In this document: piece by piece, positions 32,685 to 41,859 of the stretch
Layout: every line of letters begins with the position of its first letter
How positions within the stretch are numbered: position 1 is the stretch's first letter
Origin: Rathayibacter rathayi
Lineage (GTDB): Bacteria > Actinomycetota > Actinomycetes > Actinomycetales > Microbacteriaceae
Direction: 5' to 3'
DNA length: 64,000 nucleotides
NCBI RefSeq assembly: GCF_004011095.1
Contig: NZ_CP028129.1
Span: 1,984,001-2,048,000 of the forward strand
Program-made: the position numbers and the translations under genes
Notes under the pieces: generated by a model
Database searches by the model: none
What the model was told of the DNA's origin: nothing
Seen by the model: the letters and a program-made list of their open reading frames with translations, nothing else

Positions 32685-35489
32685 ATGCCCGACTCTCTCA
32701 CCCCACCCGACCGCCGACGCAGGCCCGGTCTGGCGGCCCTGACCGGCCTGGCCCTGGCAACCACGGCGCTGGTCGCGACTCCCGCCACCGCCGCCACCGC
32801 CGGCGACGAATTGGTCATCAGCGAGATCTTCGCCCGCGGGGGCTCCGCCGGCGCGGCGTTCAGCAACCGCTACGTCGAGCTCTACAACCCCACCGCGGCC
32901 GACATCGCCCTCGGCGGGCTCTCGATCCAGTACCGCTCCGCGACGGGCACCGCGAATCCCACCACGACCGTGCCGCTCACCGGCTCCGTCCCGGCGGGCG
33001 GCCACTTCCTGCTCGCGGGCGCCAGCAATGGGACGAACGGAGAAGCCCTCCCCACGCCCGACCAGAGCGCGAACGGCCTGAACATGGCCGCGGCCGGCGG
33101 CACCCTCTTCCTGGTCGAGGGGACCACCGCGCTCATCACGCCGCCCACCGCCGCCGCCGCCCAGCCGGACGCGGTGATCGACCTCGTCGGCTACGGCACC
33201 TCGAACACTTTCGAATCCGCCGTCGCCACGGTCCCCTCGCTCACGCAGACGATCGCGCGCGCGGACACCGCCACCGGCGACACCGACGTCAACGCGACCG
33301 ACTTCGTGCTCGGCGAGCCGACCCCGCAGACCGCGGGTACCGAATCTACGTCGCCGACGACGCCGCCCACCATTCCGCCGACGAGCCCGCCCGCGGAGAT
33401 CCCGGCCGTCTCGATCGCCGAGATCCAGGGCACCGCAGACACGTCTCCGCTCGCCGGTCACACCGTCACCACCTCCGGCGTGGTCACCGCACGCTACCCC
33501 TCCGGCGGCTACAACGGCTATGTGATCCAGACCCCCGGCACTGGCGGTGAGAGCACGCGCACCGCGTCCGACGCTGTCTTTGTCTTCTCCTCCGCCTCCG
33601 TCGGTTCGGTCGCGATCGGCGACCACCTGCGCATCACCGGCGCGGTCAGCGAGTACAACGGGCTGACGGAGCTCACGCCGACCTCGGCAGCGACCGTCGT
33701 CACGCTCGACACCGCCGCCGCTCCGGTGCCCGCAGCCGTCGCACTCCCGCGTGCGACCGCCGAGCGCGAGGCGCTCGAGAGCATGCTGATCGCCCCGCAG
33801 GGGGCCTACACCGTCACCGACACCTTCGACCTGAACAGCTACGGCTCGGTCGGCCTCGCCGCCGGCACATCCCCGTTGCTCACGCCGACCGAGGTCGCGC
33901 GTCCCCATTCACCGGAGCTCGCCGCCGTCGTGGCCGACAACGCCGCCCGGGCGGTCACGCTCGACGACGGCGCCTCGATCAACTTCCTCGGCGCCGCCGC
34001 GAACAAGGCGATCCCGCTGCCCTACCTCACGCCGACCGAGCCGATCCGCGTCGGCGCTCCGGCACGCTTCTCCCGCCCGATCGTCCTCGACTACCGCAAC
34101 GGCGGCTGGGCCTTCCAGCCCACCACGCAGGTCACGGCCGATAATGCCCGCGACGTTCAGCCCGCGACGTTCGCGAACACCCGGACCGCGAAGCCCGAGG
34201 CCGTCGGTGGCGACCTCTCGATTGCATCGTTCAACGTGCTCAACTACTTCTCCACCACGGGCGACTCGATCAGCGGCTGCACCTTCTTCACCGACCGCGA
34301 CGGAGACCCCGTCACCGTGAATGGCGGCTGCGACGCGCGCGGAGCGGCGAACGCCGATGACCTCGAGCGCCAGCAGGCCAAGATCGTGACCGCGATCAAC
34401 GCCCTCGGCGCCAGTGTCGTCTCGCTCGAGGAGATCGAAAACTCGGCCAAGTTCGGCACGCCGCGCGATGAGGCCCTCGCCACCCTGACCACCGCACTCA
34501 ATGCGGCCGTCGGCTCCGAGGTCTGGGCGCACGTCCCCTCCCCCGTCGCACTCCCCGCGCTCGCGGACGAGGACGTCATCCGCACCGCCTTCATCTACAA
34601 GAAGGCCGTGATCGAGCCGGTGGGCGAGTCCGTGGTGCTCAACGACACGGTGAATTTCTCGAACGCCCGGAAGCCACTCGCCCAGGAGTTCCGCCTGATC
34701 GGCGACAGCGCGAGCGAGTTCGTGGCGATCGTGAACCACTTCAAGTCGAAGGGCTCGGGATCGGGCGCCGACGCCGACCAGGGCGACGGCCAGGGCGCCT
34801 CGAATGCGTCGCGCGTCGCCCAGGCGACCTCCCTCGTCGCCTTCGCCGACCGACTGGGCACCGACAAGGCCACCGAGCTGGTCTACCTGCTCGGCGACTT
34901 CAACGCCTACTCGCAGGAGGACCCGGTAAAGGTCATCACCGACGCGGGCTACATCGATCAGGGCGCGAAGGACGATACGTACTCGTACTCGTTCGACGGC
35001 GCGGTCGGCTCGCTCGACCACGTCTTCGCCTCGCCCGCCGCCGACAAGACGGTCGCCGGGGTCGACACCTGGAACATCAACAGCGGCGAGTCCGTGGCAC
35101 TGGAGTACAGCCGCTACGACTACAACGCGACGATCTTCTACGACACCTCGGCGTACCGCTCCAGCGACCACGACCCGGTCGTCGTCGGCCTCGATCTGCC
35201 CGAGACCACCCCGGTGACCATCGACGTGGCCACCACCGCCTCGACGAAGCGCCTCGCGGTGCTCCGTACGCTGACCGTCTCGACGGTCAACAACGGGTCC
35301 GAGCCGGTCTCAATCGAGATCACGACGGTCTACGGCAGCACGACGAGGAAGACGGTCAAGCCCGGCCAGTCGTTCACGGTGAAGACCGTGACCGTCCTCA
35401 CGCCGATCAAGGCCGGCACGGCGACCATCGAGGTCACCGCGCCCGACGGCAGCACGCGCACCTACCAGCAGGCGTACCGCGGCGCTTGA
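32685..35489 (+). CDS. Secreted ExeM/NucH-type extracellular endonuclease
   Basis: A 934-residue exported nuclease. Signal peptide RRRRPGLAALTGLALATTAL to ATA-A. A lamin-tail domain (residues about 40-205, LVISEIFARGGSAGAAFSNR) is followed by a Pro/Thr linker, then an OB-fold region (about 235-350, VSIAEIQGT, GYVIQTPG). The endonuclease/exonuclease/phosphatase domain (about 505-840) shows IASFNVLNYFS, VSLEEIENSAKFG, VNHFKSKGSG, YLLGDFNAYSQEDP, GSLDHVFAS and SSDHDPVVVGL. A C-terminal beta-rich tail ends the protein. It likely degrades extracellular DNA for nutrients. GAGAGGA lies 6 nt before the ATG; no LPxTG-like signal is present. Confidence 0.92.
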   Translation: MPDSLTPPDRRRRPGLAALTGLALATTALVATPATAATAGDELVISEIFARGGSAGAAFSNRYVELYNPTAADIALGGLSIQYRSATGTANPTTTVPLTGSVPAGGHFLLAGASNGTNGEALPTPDQSANGLNMAAAGGTLFLVEGTTALITPPTAAAAQPDAVIDLVGYGTSNTFESAVATVPSLTQTIARADTATGDTDVNATDFVLGEPTPQTAGTESTSPTTPPTIPPTSPPAEIPAVSIAEIQGTADTSPLAGHTVTTSGVVTARYPSGGYNGYVIQTPGTGGESTRTASDAVFVFSSASVGSVAIGDHLRITGAVSEYNGLTELTPTSAATVVTLDTAAAPVPAAVALPRATAEREALESMLIAPQGAYTVTDTFDLNSYGSVGLAAGTSPLLTPTEVARPHSPELAAVVADNAARAVTLDDGASINFLGAAANKAIPLPYLTPTEPIRVGAPARFSRPIVLDYRNGGWAFQPTTQVTADNARDVQPATFANTRTAKPEAVGGDLSIASFNVLNYFSTTGDSISGCTFFTDRDGDPVTVNGGCDARGAANADDLERQQAKIVTAINALGASVVSLEEIENSAKFGTPRDEALATLTTALNAAVGSEVWAHVPSPVALPALADEDVIRTAFIYKKAVIEPVGESVVLNDTVNFSNARKPLAQEFRLIGDSASEFVAIVNHFKSKGSGSGADADQGDGQGASNASRVAQATSLVAFADRLGTDKATELVYLLGDFNAYSQEDPVKVITDAGYIDQGAKDDTYSYSFDGAVGSLDHVFASPAADKTVAGVDTWNINSGESVALEYSRYDYNATIFYDTSAYRSSDHDPVVVGLDLPETTPVTIDVATTASTKRLAVLRTLTVSTVNNGSEPVSIEITTVYGSTTRKTVKPGQSFTVKTVTVLTPIKAGTATIEVTAPDGSTRTYQQAYRGA

Positions 35490-35525
35490 CCCCGCGCGAC
35501 CCTGACCTCGACGAGCCACGGCTCC

Positions 35526-35531
35526 TAGAGT
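35526..35531 (+). promoter_or_regulatory. Putative -10 element (TAGAGT) for the nei2 remnant
   Basis: TAGAGT 6 nt before the ATG of MPEGDSV. The promoter geometry survives although the gene is destroyed. Confidence 0.45.
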
Positions 35532-35537
35532 TCGAGG

Positions 35538-35985
35538 ATGCCCGAGGGAGACAGTGTGCACCGTCCTCGAGGGCGAGCTGCGCTCCGGGGACACGGCCGG
35601 CAGCTCCCTCGCCGGCCTACGGATCCTCGGGCACGAGACCCACGGCAAGCACCTCCTCGCCCGCTTCTCCGGCGGATCGACGCTGCACACCCACCTGCGG
35701 ACGCAGGGCTCCTGGACCGCCCCGGCCGCGTCGTCCTCCGGTCCGTGCAGAAAGACGTGCGCGTCCGCCTCCGCCTCGACGACGGCTCGACGCTCTAGGG
35801 TATCGACCTCCCCGTCGTCGAGCTCCTCGCCACCCGCGACGAGTCCCGCGCCGTCGGCCACCTCGGCCCCGACCCGCTCCGCTCGGACTGGGACGCCGAC
35901 GAGGCCGTCCGGCGCCTCTCCCGGCTCCCGGACCGGCCCGTCGGGGATCATGCCGCCCGCTTCCTCCTAGCACCGTTGTGCGCGA
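35538..35985 (+). pseudogene. nei2: nei2 (endonuclease VIII-like DNA glycosylase) pseudogene
   Basis: Remnant of an Fpg/Nei base-excision repair glycosylase. It begins MPEGDSVHR (catalytic Pro2-Glu3 present), then shifts by one base to SLAGLRILGHETHGKHLLAR and LHTHLRTQGSW. It shifts back to KDVRVRLRLDDGSTL, meets a TAG stop at 35796, and continues as GIDLPVVELLATRD, VGHLGPDPLRSDWDADEAV and LPDRPVGD. The helix-two-turn-helix, zinc finger and everything beyond the N-terminal domain are gone. At least two frameshifts, one stop and a large truncation. Confidence 0.85.
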
Positions 35986-36038
35986 GAATCTACCTGTCAA
36001 TGTTTCCTCCTCGTGAGGGAGAGAGCGGGCCCAGTCGT

Positions 36039-36164
36039 ATGCCGAACCCACCGCAGCCCCGAACGATCCGGGTCAAGGACGGCCAGCAGGTGGTCTCGAA
36101 CCCCACACCGTTCCGAGTGACTCCCGTGTCGCAGGTACCGAAGCCCAATCCACGTCCACGCTGA
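36039..36164 (+). CDS. Possible 41-residue small protein
   Basis: Reads MPNPPQPRTIRVKDGQQVVS and ends in a Pro/Arg-rich tail. It sits in the gap after the nei2 remnant, where base composition is slightly less GC-rich. No close ribosome binding site (GAGGGAGAG is about 15-20 nt upstream) and no family recognised; kept only as a candidate. Confidence 0.25.
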   Translation: MPNPPQPRTIRVKDGQQVVSNPTPFRVTPVSQVPKPNPRPR

Positions 36165-36235
36165 GTCTCTGCCAGTACGACCAGCCCGATTCGTCGGCGG
36201 GCGCAACCGGCATGTCGAGACCGACGCGTCCTGCG

Positions 36236-36241
36236 TAGGCT
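36236..36241 (+). promoter_or_regulatory. Putative -10 element (TAGGCT) for the 2TM protein
   Basis: TAGGCT 6 nt before the ATG at 36248; leaderless-type geometry. Confidence 0.5.
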
Positions 36242-36247
36242 GACCGC

Positions 36248-36625
36248 ATGACGAACGAGTGGGGAACGCCGGATCCGTCCGCGCGGCGCGACCGGTCCGC
36301 GGAGGTCGTTCCGGCGGCCGACTCCGGCGAGGCGGTGGAGCCGGCTCGCGTCGAGGACGCCGAGCGCGCGCTGGCGGTGCGCGAGGTCAAGCGGCGCCGC
36401 GACTTCCTGGGGTCGGTCGGCGGCTGGGCGAGCGTGTCGGCGATCACCACCGTGATCTGGGTCGCCACGGGTGCCGACGGCTACTTCTGGCCGATCTGGC
36501 CGATGGTCGGCATCGGGATCGGCGTCGTGGGCCAGGCCGCGTCGATCTGGGGGCCGACCCGCAAGGAGATCACCGAGGCGGACATCGCCGCCGAGATGCA
36601 GCGCCGGGACAAGCGCGGCCGCTGA
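36248..36625 (+). CDS. 2TM-domain membrane protein
   Basis: 125 residues: an acidic N-terminus of about 45 residues, a basic coiled segment (ALAVREVKRRRDFLG), then two membrane helices (SVGGWASVSAITTVIWVATG and FWPIWPMVGIGIGVVGQA) with the FWPIWPM turn of the 2TM family. Function unknown. Its stop is directly adjacent to the stop of the convergent helicase. A second, shorter 2TM protein lies at 43826. Confidence 0.82.
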   Translation: MTNEWGTPDPSARRDRSAEVVPAADSGEAVEPARVEDAERALAVREVKRRRDFLGSVGGWASVSAITTVIWVATGADGYFWPIWPMVGIGIGVVGQAASIWGPTRKEITEADIAAEMQRRDKRGR

Positions 36626-39151
36626 TCAGTCCAGCCGGCCCACCGCGGTGACGCGGACGACGGCCGCACCCTGCTCGTCCGACTCCGCCAGATCGACCGT
36701 CGCCGAGATGCCCCAGTCGTGGTCGCCCGCCGGGTCGTCGAGGATCTGCCGCACCCGCCAGTGCGTCGGCTCCTCCGTGACGAGGAGCATCCCGGGCCCG
36801 CGCGCGTCCGGCCCGATGCCGATGCTCCCGTGCTCGTCGTAGTAGTCGTCCAGCGCCGCGCCCCACGCGTCGGCGTCAAAGCCGGCGGCCGCGTCCAGCT
36901 CGCCGAGCGCCTCGTGGTCGTCGAGCGCGGCGAGGGTGACCCGGCGGAACAGCTCGTTGCGCACCAACACGCGAAAAGCGCGGTGGTTGGCGGTGAGTCG
37001 GCGCGGAGCGGGCGGCACGATCGGCTGGTCCGCCGCGTGCAGCGCCGGGTTCGCCAGCTCCTCCCACTCGTCCACCAGCGAGGAGTCGACCTGGCGCACC
37101 AGCTCGCCCAGCCACTCGATCAGATCGTGTAGCTCCTCGTTCTTCAGCTCGTCGGGGATGGTCTGCCGGGCCGCGCGGAAAGCGTCGGACAGGTAGCGCA
37201 GCACCAGTCCCTCCGAGCGCGAGAGCTTGTAGAAGGCGGTGTATTCGCCGAACGACATCGCTCGCTCGTACATATCGCGCACGACCGACTTCGGCGAAAG
37301 CTCGAAGTCCTTCACCCAGGGCTGGGCGGCCGTGTAGGTCTCGAACGTCGCCGCGAGCAGCTCCGCGAGCGGCTGGGGGTGCGTGACCGACTCGAGCAGC
37401 TCCATCCGCTCCTCGTACTCGATCCCCTCCGCCTTCATCGCCGCCACGGCCTCGCCCCGGGCCTGGAACTGCTGGGCGCCGAGGATCGGGCGCGGATCAT
37501 CCAGCGTCGCCTCCAACACCGAGATCACATCGAGCGCAAAACTCGGCGATTCGGGGTCGAGCACGTCGAACACGGCGAGCGCGAACGGCGAGAGCGGCTG
37601 GTTCAGCGCGAAGTTCGGCTGCAGATCGACGGTTAAACGGATGCGCGGCACACCGTCCGCACCGACGCTCTGCTCGATGACGCCTGCCTCCCGCAGCGTG
37701 CGGTAGATGCCCAGCGCGCGGCGGGCGAGCTGCAACTGGCGCTGCCACGGCTCGTGGTTGTCGAAAATCAGCGCGTGCACGTTCGTGTAGGCGTCGCCGC
37801 CGCGGGCGATCACGTTCAGCAGCATCGCCGAGGTGATGGTCATATGCGAGGTCAGCGTCTCGGGCTCCGCATCGACGAGCTTGCGGAAGCTCGGCTCGCC
37901 CCAGCTGACGAAGCCCTGCGGCGCGCGCTTGGCGACCCACTTCCTCCGCTTCTTCGGGTCATCGCCCATCTTGTCCAGGGCCTTGCGGTTCTCGGACTCG
38001 TGCTCGGGTGCCTGCACGATGACCGTGCCGGCGGTGTCGTAGCCCGCGCGGCCGGCGCGCCCGGCGATCTGGTGGAACTCGCGGGCAGAGAGCTGGCGCA
38101 GCCGGGTGCCGTCGTACTTGGTCAGCGCGGTGAGCAACACCGTGCGGATGGGGACGTTGATGCCGACGCCGAGCGTGTCCGTCCCGCAGATCACCCGCAG
38201 CATCCCCTGCTGCGCGAGCTGCTCGACCAGGCGGCGGTACTTGGGCAGCATGCCCGCGTGGTGCACGCCGATCCCGAGCCGCAGCAGGCGCGAGAGGGTC
38301 TTGCCGAAGGCGGTGGTGAAGCGGAAGCCGCCGATCACCTCGGCGATGCGGTCGCGGTGCTCGCGGGTGGCGATGTTCGCGCTGGTCAGCGCCTGCGCGC
38401 GCTCGAGCGCCGCAGCCTGCGAGAAGTGCACAACATAAACAGGCGACTGGTTCGTCGCGAGCAGCTCCTCGATGGAGTCGTGGATCGGCGCGATCTCGTA
38501 GAAGTAGTGCAGCGGCACCGGACGCTCGACGCCGGTGACCCGGGCGGTCTCGCGGCCCGTGCGGCGGCTGAGGTCGGCGGCAAGCGCTGTCACATCGCCC
38601 AGGGTCGCCGACATCAGCACGAACTGCACCTGCGGGAGTGTCAGCAGCGGCACCTGCCAGGCCCAGCCGCGCGCCGGATCCGCGTAGAAGTGGAACTCGT
38701 CCATCACCACCTGGTCGACCGGGGTGTCCGCGCCATGCCGGAGCGCGAGGTTGGCGAGGATCTCGGCCGTGCAGCAGATGATCGGTGCGTCGGCGTTCAC
38801 CGAGGAGTCACCGGTGACCATGCCCACGTTCGAGGCGCCGAAGACCTCGACCAGCGCGAAGAACTTCTCGGAGACGAGCGCCTTGATCGGCGCGGTGTAG
38901 AAGCTGCGGCGCCCGGAGGCGAGGGCCGCGGCGTGCGCGCCGATCGCGACCAGCGACTTCCCGGTGCCGGTGGGCGTCGAGAGGATCAGGTTCGAGCCGG
39001 AGGCGATCTCGAGCATCGACTCGTCCTGCGCGGGGTAGAGCGGCAGACCGCGGGACTCCGCCCACTCGGTGAAGGCCAGGTACACCTCGTCGTCGTCGAT
39101 GCTCCCGTCCGCGTCAGGCGTCGGCATCCGTTCGAGCAGCGTCGAGGTCAT
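36626..39151 (-). CDS. Ski2-like DEAD/DEAH helicase with DUF3516-type C-terminus
   Basis: An 841-residue SF2 helicase. Walker A is STPTGTGKSLVAIG near residue 60, motif II is VVMDEFHFYADPARG, motif III MSATLGD, with VHHAGMLPKYRRLVEQLAQ, GTDTLGVGINVPIRTVL and HQIAGRAGRAGYD. Past about residue 430 a helical region and an actinobacterial C-terminal domain (ANHRAFRVLVRNELFRRV) follow. Relatives of Ski2/Mtr4 unwind RNA for decay, but this subfamily has not been assigned a substrate to my knowledge. No operon partner; convergent with the 2TM gene. Confidence 0.92.
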   Translation of the reverse strand: MTSTLLERMPTPDADGSIDDDEVYLAFTEWAESRGLPLYPAQDESMLEIASGSNLILSTPTGTGKSLVAIGAHAAALASGRRSFYTAPIKALVSEKFFALVEVFGASNVGMVTGDSSVNADAPIICCTAEILANLALRHGADTPVDQVVMDEFHFYADPARGWAWQVPLLTLPQVQFVLMSATLGDVTALAADLSRRTGRETARVTGVERPVPLHYFYEIAPIHDSIEELLATNQSPVYVVHFSQAAALERAQALTSANIATREHRDRIAEVIGGFRFTTAFGKTLSRLLRLGIGVHHAGMLPKYRRLVEQLAQQGMLRVICGTDTLGVGINVPIRTVLLTALTKYDGTRLRQLSAREFHQIAGRAGRAGYDTAGTVIVQAPEHESENRKALDKMGDDPKKRRKWVAKRAPQGFVSWGEPSFRKLVDAEPETLTSHMTITSAMLLNVIARGGDAYTNVHALIFDNHEPWQRQLQLARRALGIYRTLREAGVIEQSVGADGVPRIRLTVDLQPNFALNQPLSPFALAVFDVLDPESPSFALDVISVLEATLDDPRPILGAQQFQARGEAVAAMKAEGIEYEERMELLESVTHPQPLAELLAATFETYTAAQPWVKDFELSPKSVVRDMYERAMSFGEYTAFYKLSRSEGLVLRYLSDAFRAARQTIPDELKNEELHDLIEWLGELVRQVDSSLVDEWEELANPALHAADQPIVPPAPRRLTANHRAFRVLVRNELFRRVTLAALDDHEALGELDAAAGFDADAWGAALDDYYDEHGSIGIGPDARGPGMLLVTEEPTHWRVRQILDDPAGDHDWGISATVDLAESDEQGAAVVRVTAVGRLD

Positions 39152-39385
39152 CCCCCCATCCTCCCAGCCCGCACGCCGGACCCCGCCTCCGCCTGCTGAA
39201 CCTTTCGCCCCGGTGATTCGTCACGGACAGTCGTCATTCCGCCCGTCTGACGACTCTCTGCGACGAACGAACGGTCACCGGCGCGCGGGGATCTCTCAGC
39301 GAGTGCGCGGCGCCGGCCCCGAACGCCGCCGTCGGCCTCCGAGCGCAGGACCACGCGGATCCACTCGGCGCTCGCGGCGTCCGGG

Positions 39386-39695
39386 CCGGTGGTGGGCTCG
39401 TCGATCGTCCTGGAGGACGGCACGTTCCTCACCACAGTCGGCACCGCGGAGGGACGCACCGGCATCGAGGTGCGCGATGCGTCCGGCGCCGTCCCGGCCA
39501 CGAACGATCAGTGCCCCGGCGTCCACGGCGAGGGCACGGCCGAGAACGAGGTCGTCGTCCTCGGCTGCGAGGACGGCGCCCCCGCCTACGGCGGAGAGAT
39601 CACCGAGCTCGACGCACCCGACCAGCCGTACGGCCGGATGGGCAACGCCTGGGTCAGCGAGACGAGCCCGATCGTCGTCGGCGATGACAAGGACG
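39386..39695 (+). pseudogene. Fragment of an AztD-like zinc metallochaperone gene
   Basis: A plus-strand frame reads SIVLEDGTFLTTVGTAEGRTG, DQCPGVHGEGTAENEVVVLG, CEDGAPAYGG and GRMGNAWVSETSPIVVGD. This is the C-terminal-half pattern of AztD-type periplasmic zinc-binding beta-propeller proteins that hand Zn to an ABC system. N-terminal sequence, signal peptide and histidine-rich segments are absent, and the frame runs directly into an unrelated fragment. The upstream 39152-39385 shows no recognisable sequence. Confidence 0.6.
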
Positions 39696-39805
39696 ACCGA
39701 TCTCGACCAGGTGGTGCGCGAGGTGACCGCGAAAGTGCGCAAGAAGTTCCCGAGCACTCCGAGGAGCAGATCGCGCCGCTGGTGCGCGAGGCGCGCGGCG
39801 AGTAG
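39696..39805 (+). pseudogene. Fragment of a three-helix-bundle dimerization-domain protein
   Basis: Starts as TDLDQVVREVTAKVRKKFPST in one frame and, after a one-base shift, continues as EEQIAPLVREARGE then TAG. The composite resembles the N-terminal part of small actinobacterial three-helix-bundle proteins. It is fused to the end of the AztD-like fragment without a stop, as if two gene remnants were joined by deletion. Confidence 0.55.
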
Positions 39806-39811
39806 CCGGTC

Positions 39812-40447
39812 TCAGGCGAGCGCCCGCTCGATGCTTGCGCGCAGCGCCGGCGCCGGGCGCAGCGATCCCGCCGCCTCCGCGTTGAGGAGCGCTTGCGCGT
39901 CGACCGGGCTGTGCTCGCGGTACCACCGATCGACCGGGACGCCGCGCTCGGGCCGGCTGAACACCTCGACGGCATCGCCCGCCTCGACCGAGCCGCGGTG
40001 CACCACCCGCAGGTACGCGCCAGTGCGCCCCTCCTGGGCGAAACGTTTCACCCACTGCGGCTCCCCGAGCGTGCGCTGGAACGTCGCGCACGGCGTCCGG
40101 GGCATCGTCACCTCCAGCTCGACGGACGCGCCGATCCGCCAGTGCTCGCCGATCACGGCGCCGCTCACAGCCAACCCCTCGATCCGCAGGTTCTCGCCGA
40201 ACCTTCCTGCGGCCATCGGCCGATCCAGACGTTCCGCCCACCAGAGCGCGTCCTCCTCGGAGTAGGCGTACAGCGCCTTGTCGAGACCGCCGTGGTGCGC
40301 GCGGTCGGCCTGGACATCGCCGTAGAGTCCTAGGTCGCGCACGCCGACCGGGCCATCGACCGGCCGCTTGTCGATCGCGGTCACGCCGACCGTGCCGGAA
40401 TCGGGCAGGAGGCGGGCGACGCGGCACACGGCGAGCAGGTGGGGCAT
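39812..40447 (-). CDS. MOSC-domain protein
   Basis: A 211-residue cytosolic protein of the MOSC (Moco sulfurase C-terminal) family. It shows DLGLYGDVQADRAHHGGLDKA, YSEEDALWW, FGENLRIEG and the conserved cysteine in MPRTPCATFQRTLG. MOSC proteins handle sulfane sulfur or reduce N-hydroxylated compounds with a molybdenum cofactor; this stand-alone YiiM-like form probably belongs to that group. Immediately convergent with the gene fragments at 39.8 kb. Confidence 0.9.
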   Translation of the reverse strand: MPHLLAVCRVARLLPDSGTVGVTAIDKRPVDGPVGVRDLGLYGDVQADRAHHGGLDKALYAYSEEDALWWAERLDRPMAAGRFGENLRIEGLAVSGAVIGEHWRIGASVELEVTMPRTPCATFQRTLGEPQWVKRFAQEGRTGAYLRVVHRGSVEAGDAVEVFSRPERGVPVDRWYREHSPVDAQALLNAEAAGSLRPAPALRASIERALA

Positions 40448-40559
40448 GCCGACAGGGTGCCAGCAGGAGGCGCGCCGTGTGTGCGGCGCGACAGGGCGTC
40501 GCCGAGGAGTGCGCCGCGGGCACGGGCGCGCGGACGGTTCGGCCGAGCAGGCGGTCGGG

Positions 40560-40919
40560 CTAGTGCCAGCGCCCGACCAGCCGCGTCAGCGCGCGGCGGC
40601 CCAGGAGGAACACGGCCAGGACCACAGCCGTCACGATCACGAAGCCCCACTGCACGCCCTGGCCCGAGGCAATCCGGAGCAGCATCCCGCCCGCCACGGT
40701 CACCGCCCAGACGACGAGTCCGGTCGGTGCGATCCGGTCCGGCGCCCGCCACGAGCGCGACACCGCCCAGCCCGCGAGGAGCGCGACGAGGAACGGCCAG
40801 AGCGTGCCGAGCAACCCCAGCAGCGCCGAGCCTTCGTCGTGGCTACTCCGCCCGATCAGCACGAACACCAGGACGAGCACCGTATCGAGTGCGAGCGCGA
40901 GCCCCACGCGGCGGGTCAC
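40560..40919 (-). CDS. DUF3054-type membrane protein
   Basis: 119 residues with four hydrophobic segments: LDTVLVLVFVLIGRSSHDEG, then GTLWPFLVALLAGWAVSR, GLVVWAVTVAGGMLLR and WGFVIVTAVVLAVFLLG. The pattern RSSHDEG after the first helix is typical of DUF3054. Its GTG overlaps the stop of the DUF3097 gene as GTGA, so it is translated from the same message. Confidence 0.85.
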   Translation of the reverse strand: MTRRVGLALALDTVLVLVFVLIGRSSHDEGSALLGLLGTLWPFLVALLAGWAVSRSWRAPDRIAPTGLVVWAVTVAGGMLLRIASGQGVQWGFVIVTAVVLAVFLLGRRALTRLVGRWH

Positions 40920-41764
40920 GCTGACTCCGTCACGAAGTCGATCAGCTGCTCCACTCGGCCCAGCAGCGCGGGTTCCAGGTCCTGGAAGGTGCGCACGCGG
41001 CCGAGGATGCGCTGCCAGGCGCGTGCGATGTCCGCCTGCTCCTCGTGCGGCCAGCCGAGCGCCTCGCAGATGCCGTGCTTCCACTCGATGCCGCGCGGGA
41101 TCTCGGGCCAGTGCTCGAGGCCGATCCGGGCGGGCTTCACCGCCTGCCAGACGTCGATGTAGGGGTGGCCCACGACGAGGACGTGGGCGCCGTGCGGGCC
41201 GGCGGCCACCCGATCGGCAATGCGCGACTCCTTTGACCCACGCACCAGATGGTCGACGAGCACGCCGATGCGACGCCCGGGCCCTGGCCGGAACTCGCGG
41301 ACGAGCTCCTCGAGGTTGTCGACGCCCTCGATGTACTCGACGACGACCCCCTCGATCCGCAGGTCGTGGCCCCAGACTTTCTCGACCAGCTCGGCGTCGT
41401 GCCGTCCCTCCACATAGATGCGGCTGGGCAGTGCGACCCGCGCCTTCGCTTCGGCGATGTGGAAGGAGCCGGAGGCGGAGCGTGCGCGGCCGAGGTTGGC
41501 GTCGCGCTTGAGCCCGGGCGCCTTGAGCGACACAGGCTTCCCGTCCAGAAGGAACCCGGGACCGAGCGGAAACACGCGGACCTTGCCGAACCGGTCCTCC
41601 AGCCGCACCATCCGCAGCTCCACGCCGAGCACGGCACCGACGAAACCGGAGGCGACCTCCTCGACCACCAGATCGCGCTCGGCCTCGACGACCGCCACCT
41701 CGACCCTGCCCCGCGCCCGCCAGTCCCCCGCGAGCACGTCCTGCCCGTACCTGTCCTCGTCCAT
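40916..41764 (-). CDS. DUF3097-family protein
   Basis: A 282-residue soluble actinobacterial protein. The central part resembles a Toprim-like fold: RIYVEGRHDAELVEKVWGHD, then VVVEYIEGVDNLEELV and GVLVDHLVRGSKESRIA. The Glu and Asp motifs of Toprim domains are visible (VEGRHDAE, VLVDH). It ends HGICEALGWPHEEQADIARA. Nucleic-acid processing is a reasonable inference but no reaction is known. Start at MDEDRYGQDV is supported by TACCCT 7 nt upstream. Confidence 0.88.
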   Translation of the reverse strand: MDEDRYGQDVLAGDWRARGRVEVAVVEAERDLVVEEVASGFVGAVLGVELRMVRLEDRFGKVRVFPLGPGFLLDGKPVSLKAPGLKRDANLGRARSASGSFHIAEAKARVALPSRIYVEGRHDAELVEKVWGHDLRIEGVVVEYIEGVDNLEELVREFRPGPGRRIGVLVDHLVRGSKESRIADRVAAGPHGAHVLVVGHPYIDVWQAVKPARIGLEHWPEIPRGIEWKHGICEALGWPHEEQADIARAWQRILGRVRTFQDLEPALLGRVEQLIDFVTESA

Positions 41765-41771
41765 CGCACCG

Positions 41772-41777
41772 AGGGTA
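41772..41777 (-). promoter_or_regulatory. Putative -10 element (TACCCT) for the DUF3097-DUF3054 operon
   Basis: Minus-strand TACCCT 7 nt before the ATG; one of the few with C rather than G in position 3. Confidence 0.4.
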
Positions 41778-41859
41778 GCCGGAGGTGCGCTGGCCACCGG
41801 GCGGACACGGCGGCTGCGCCCCTGCGCTTTCCTCCGACACCGAGAGCAACTCGTGAGGG

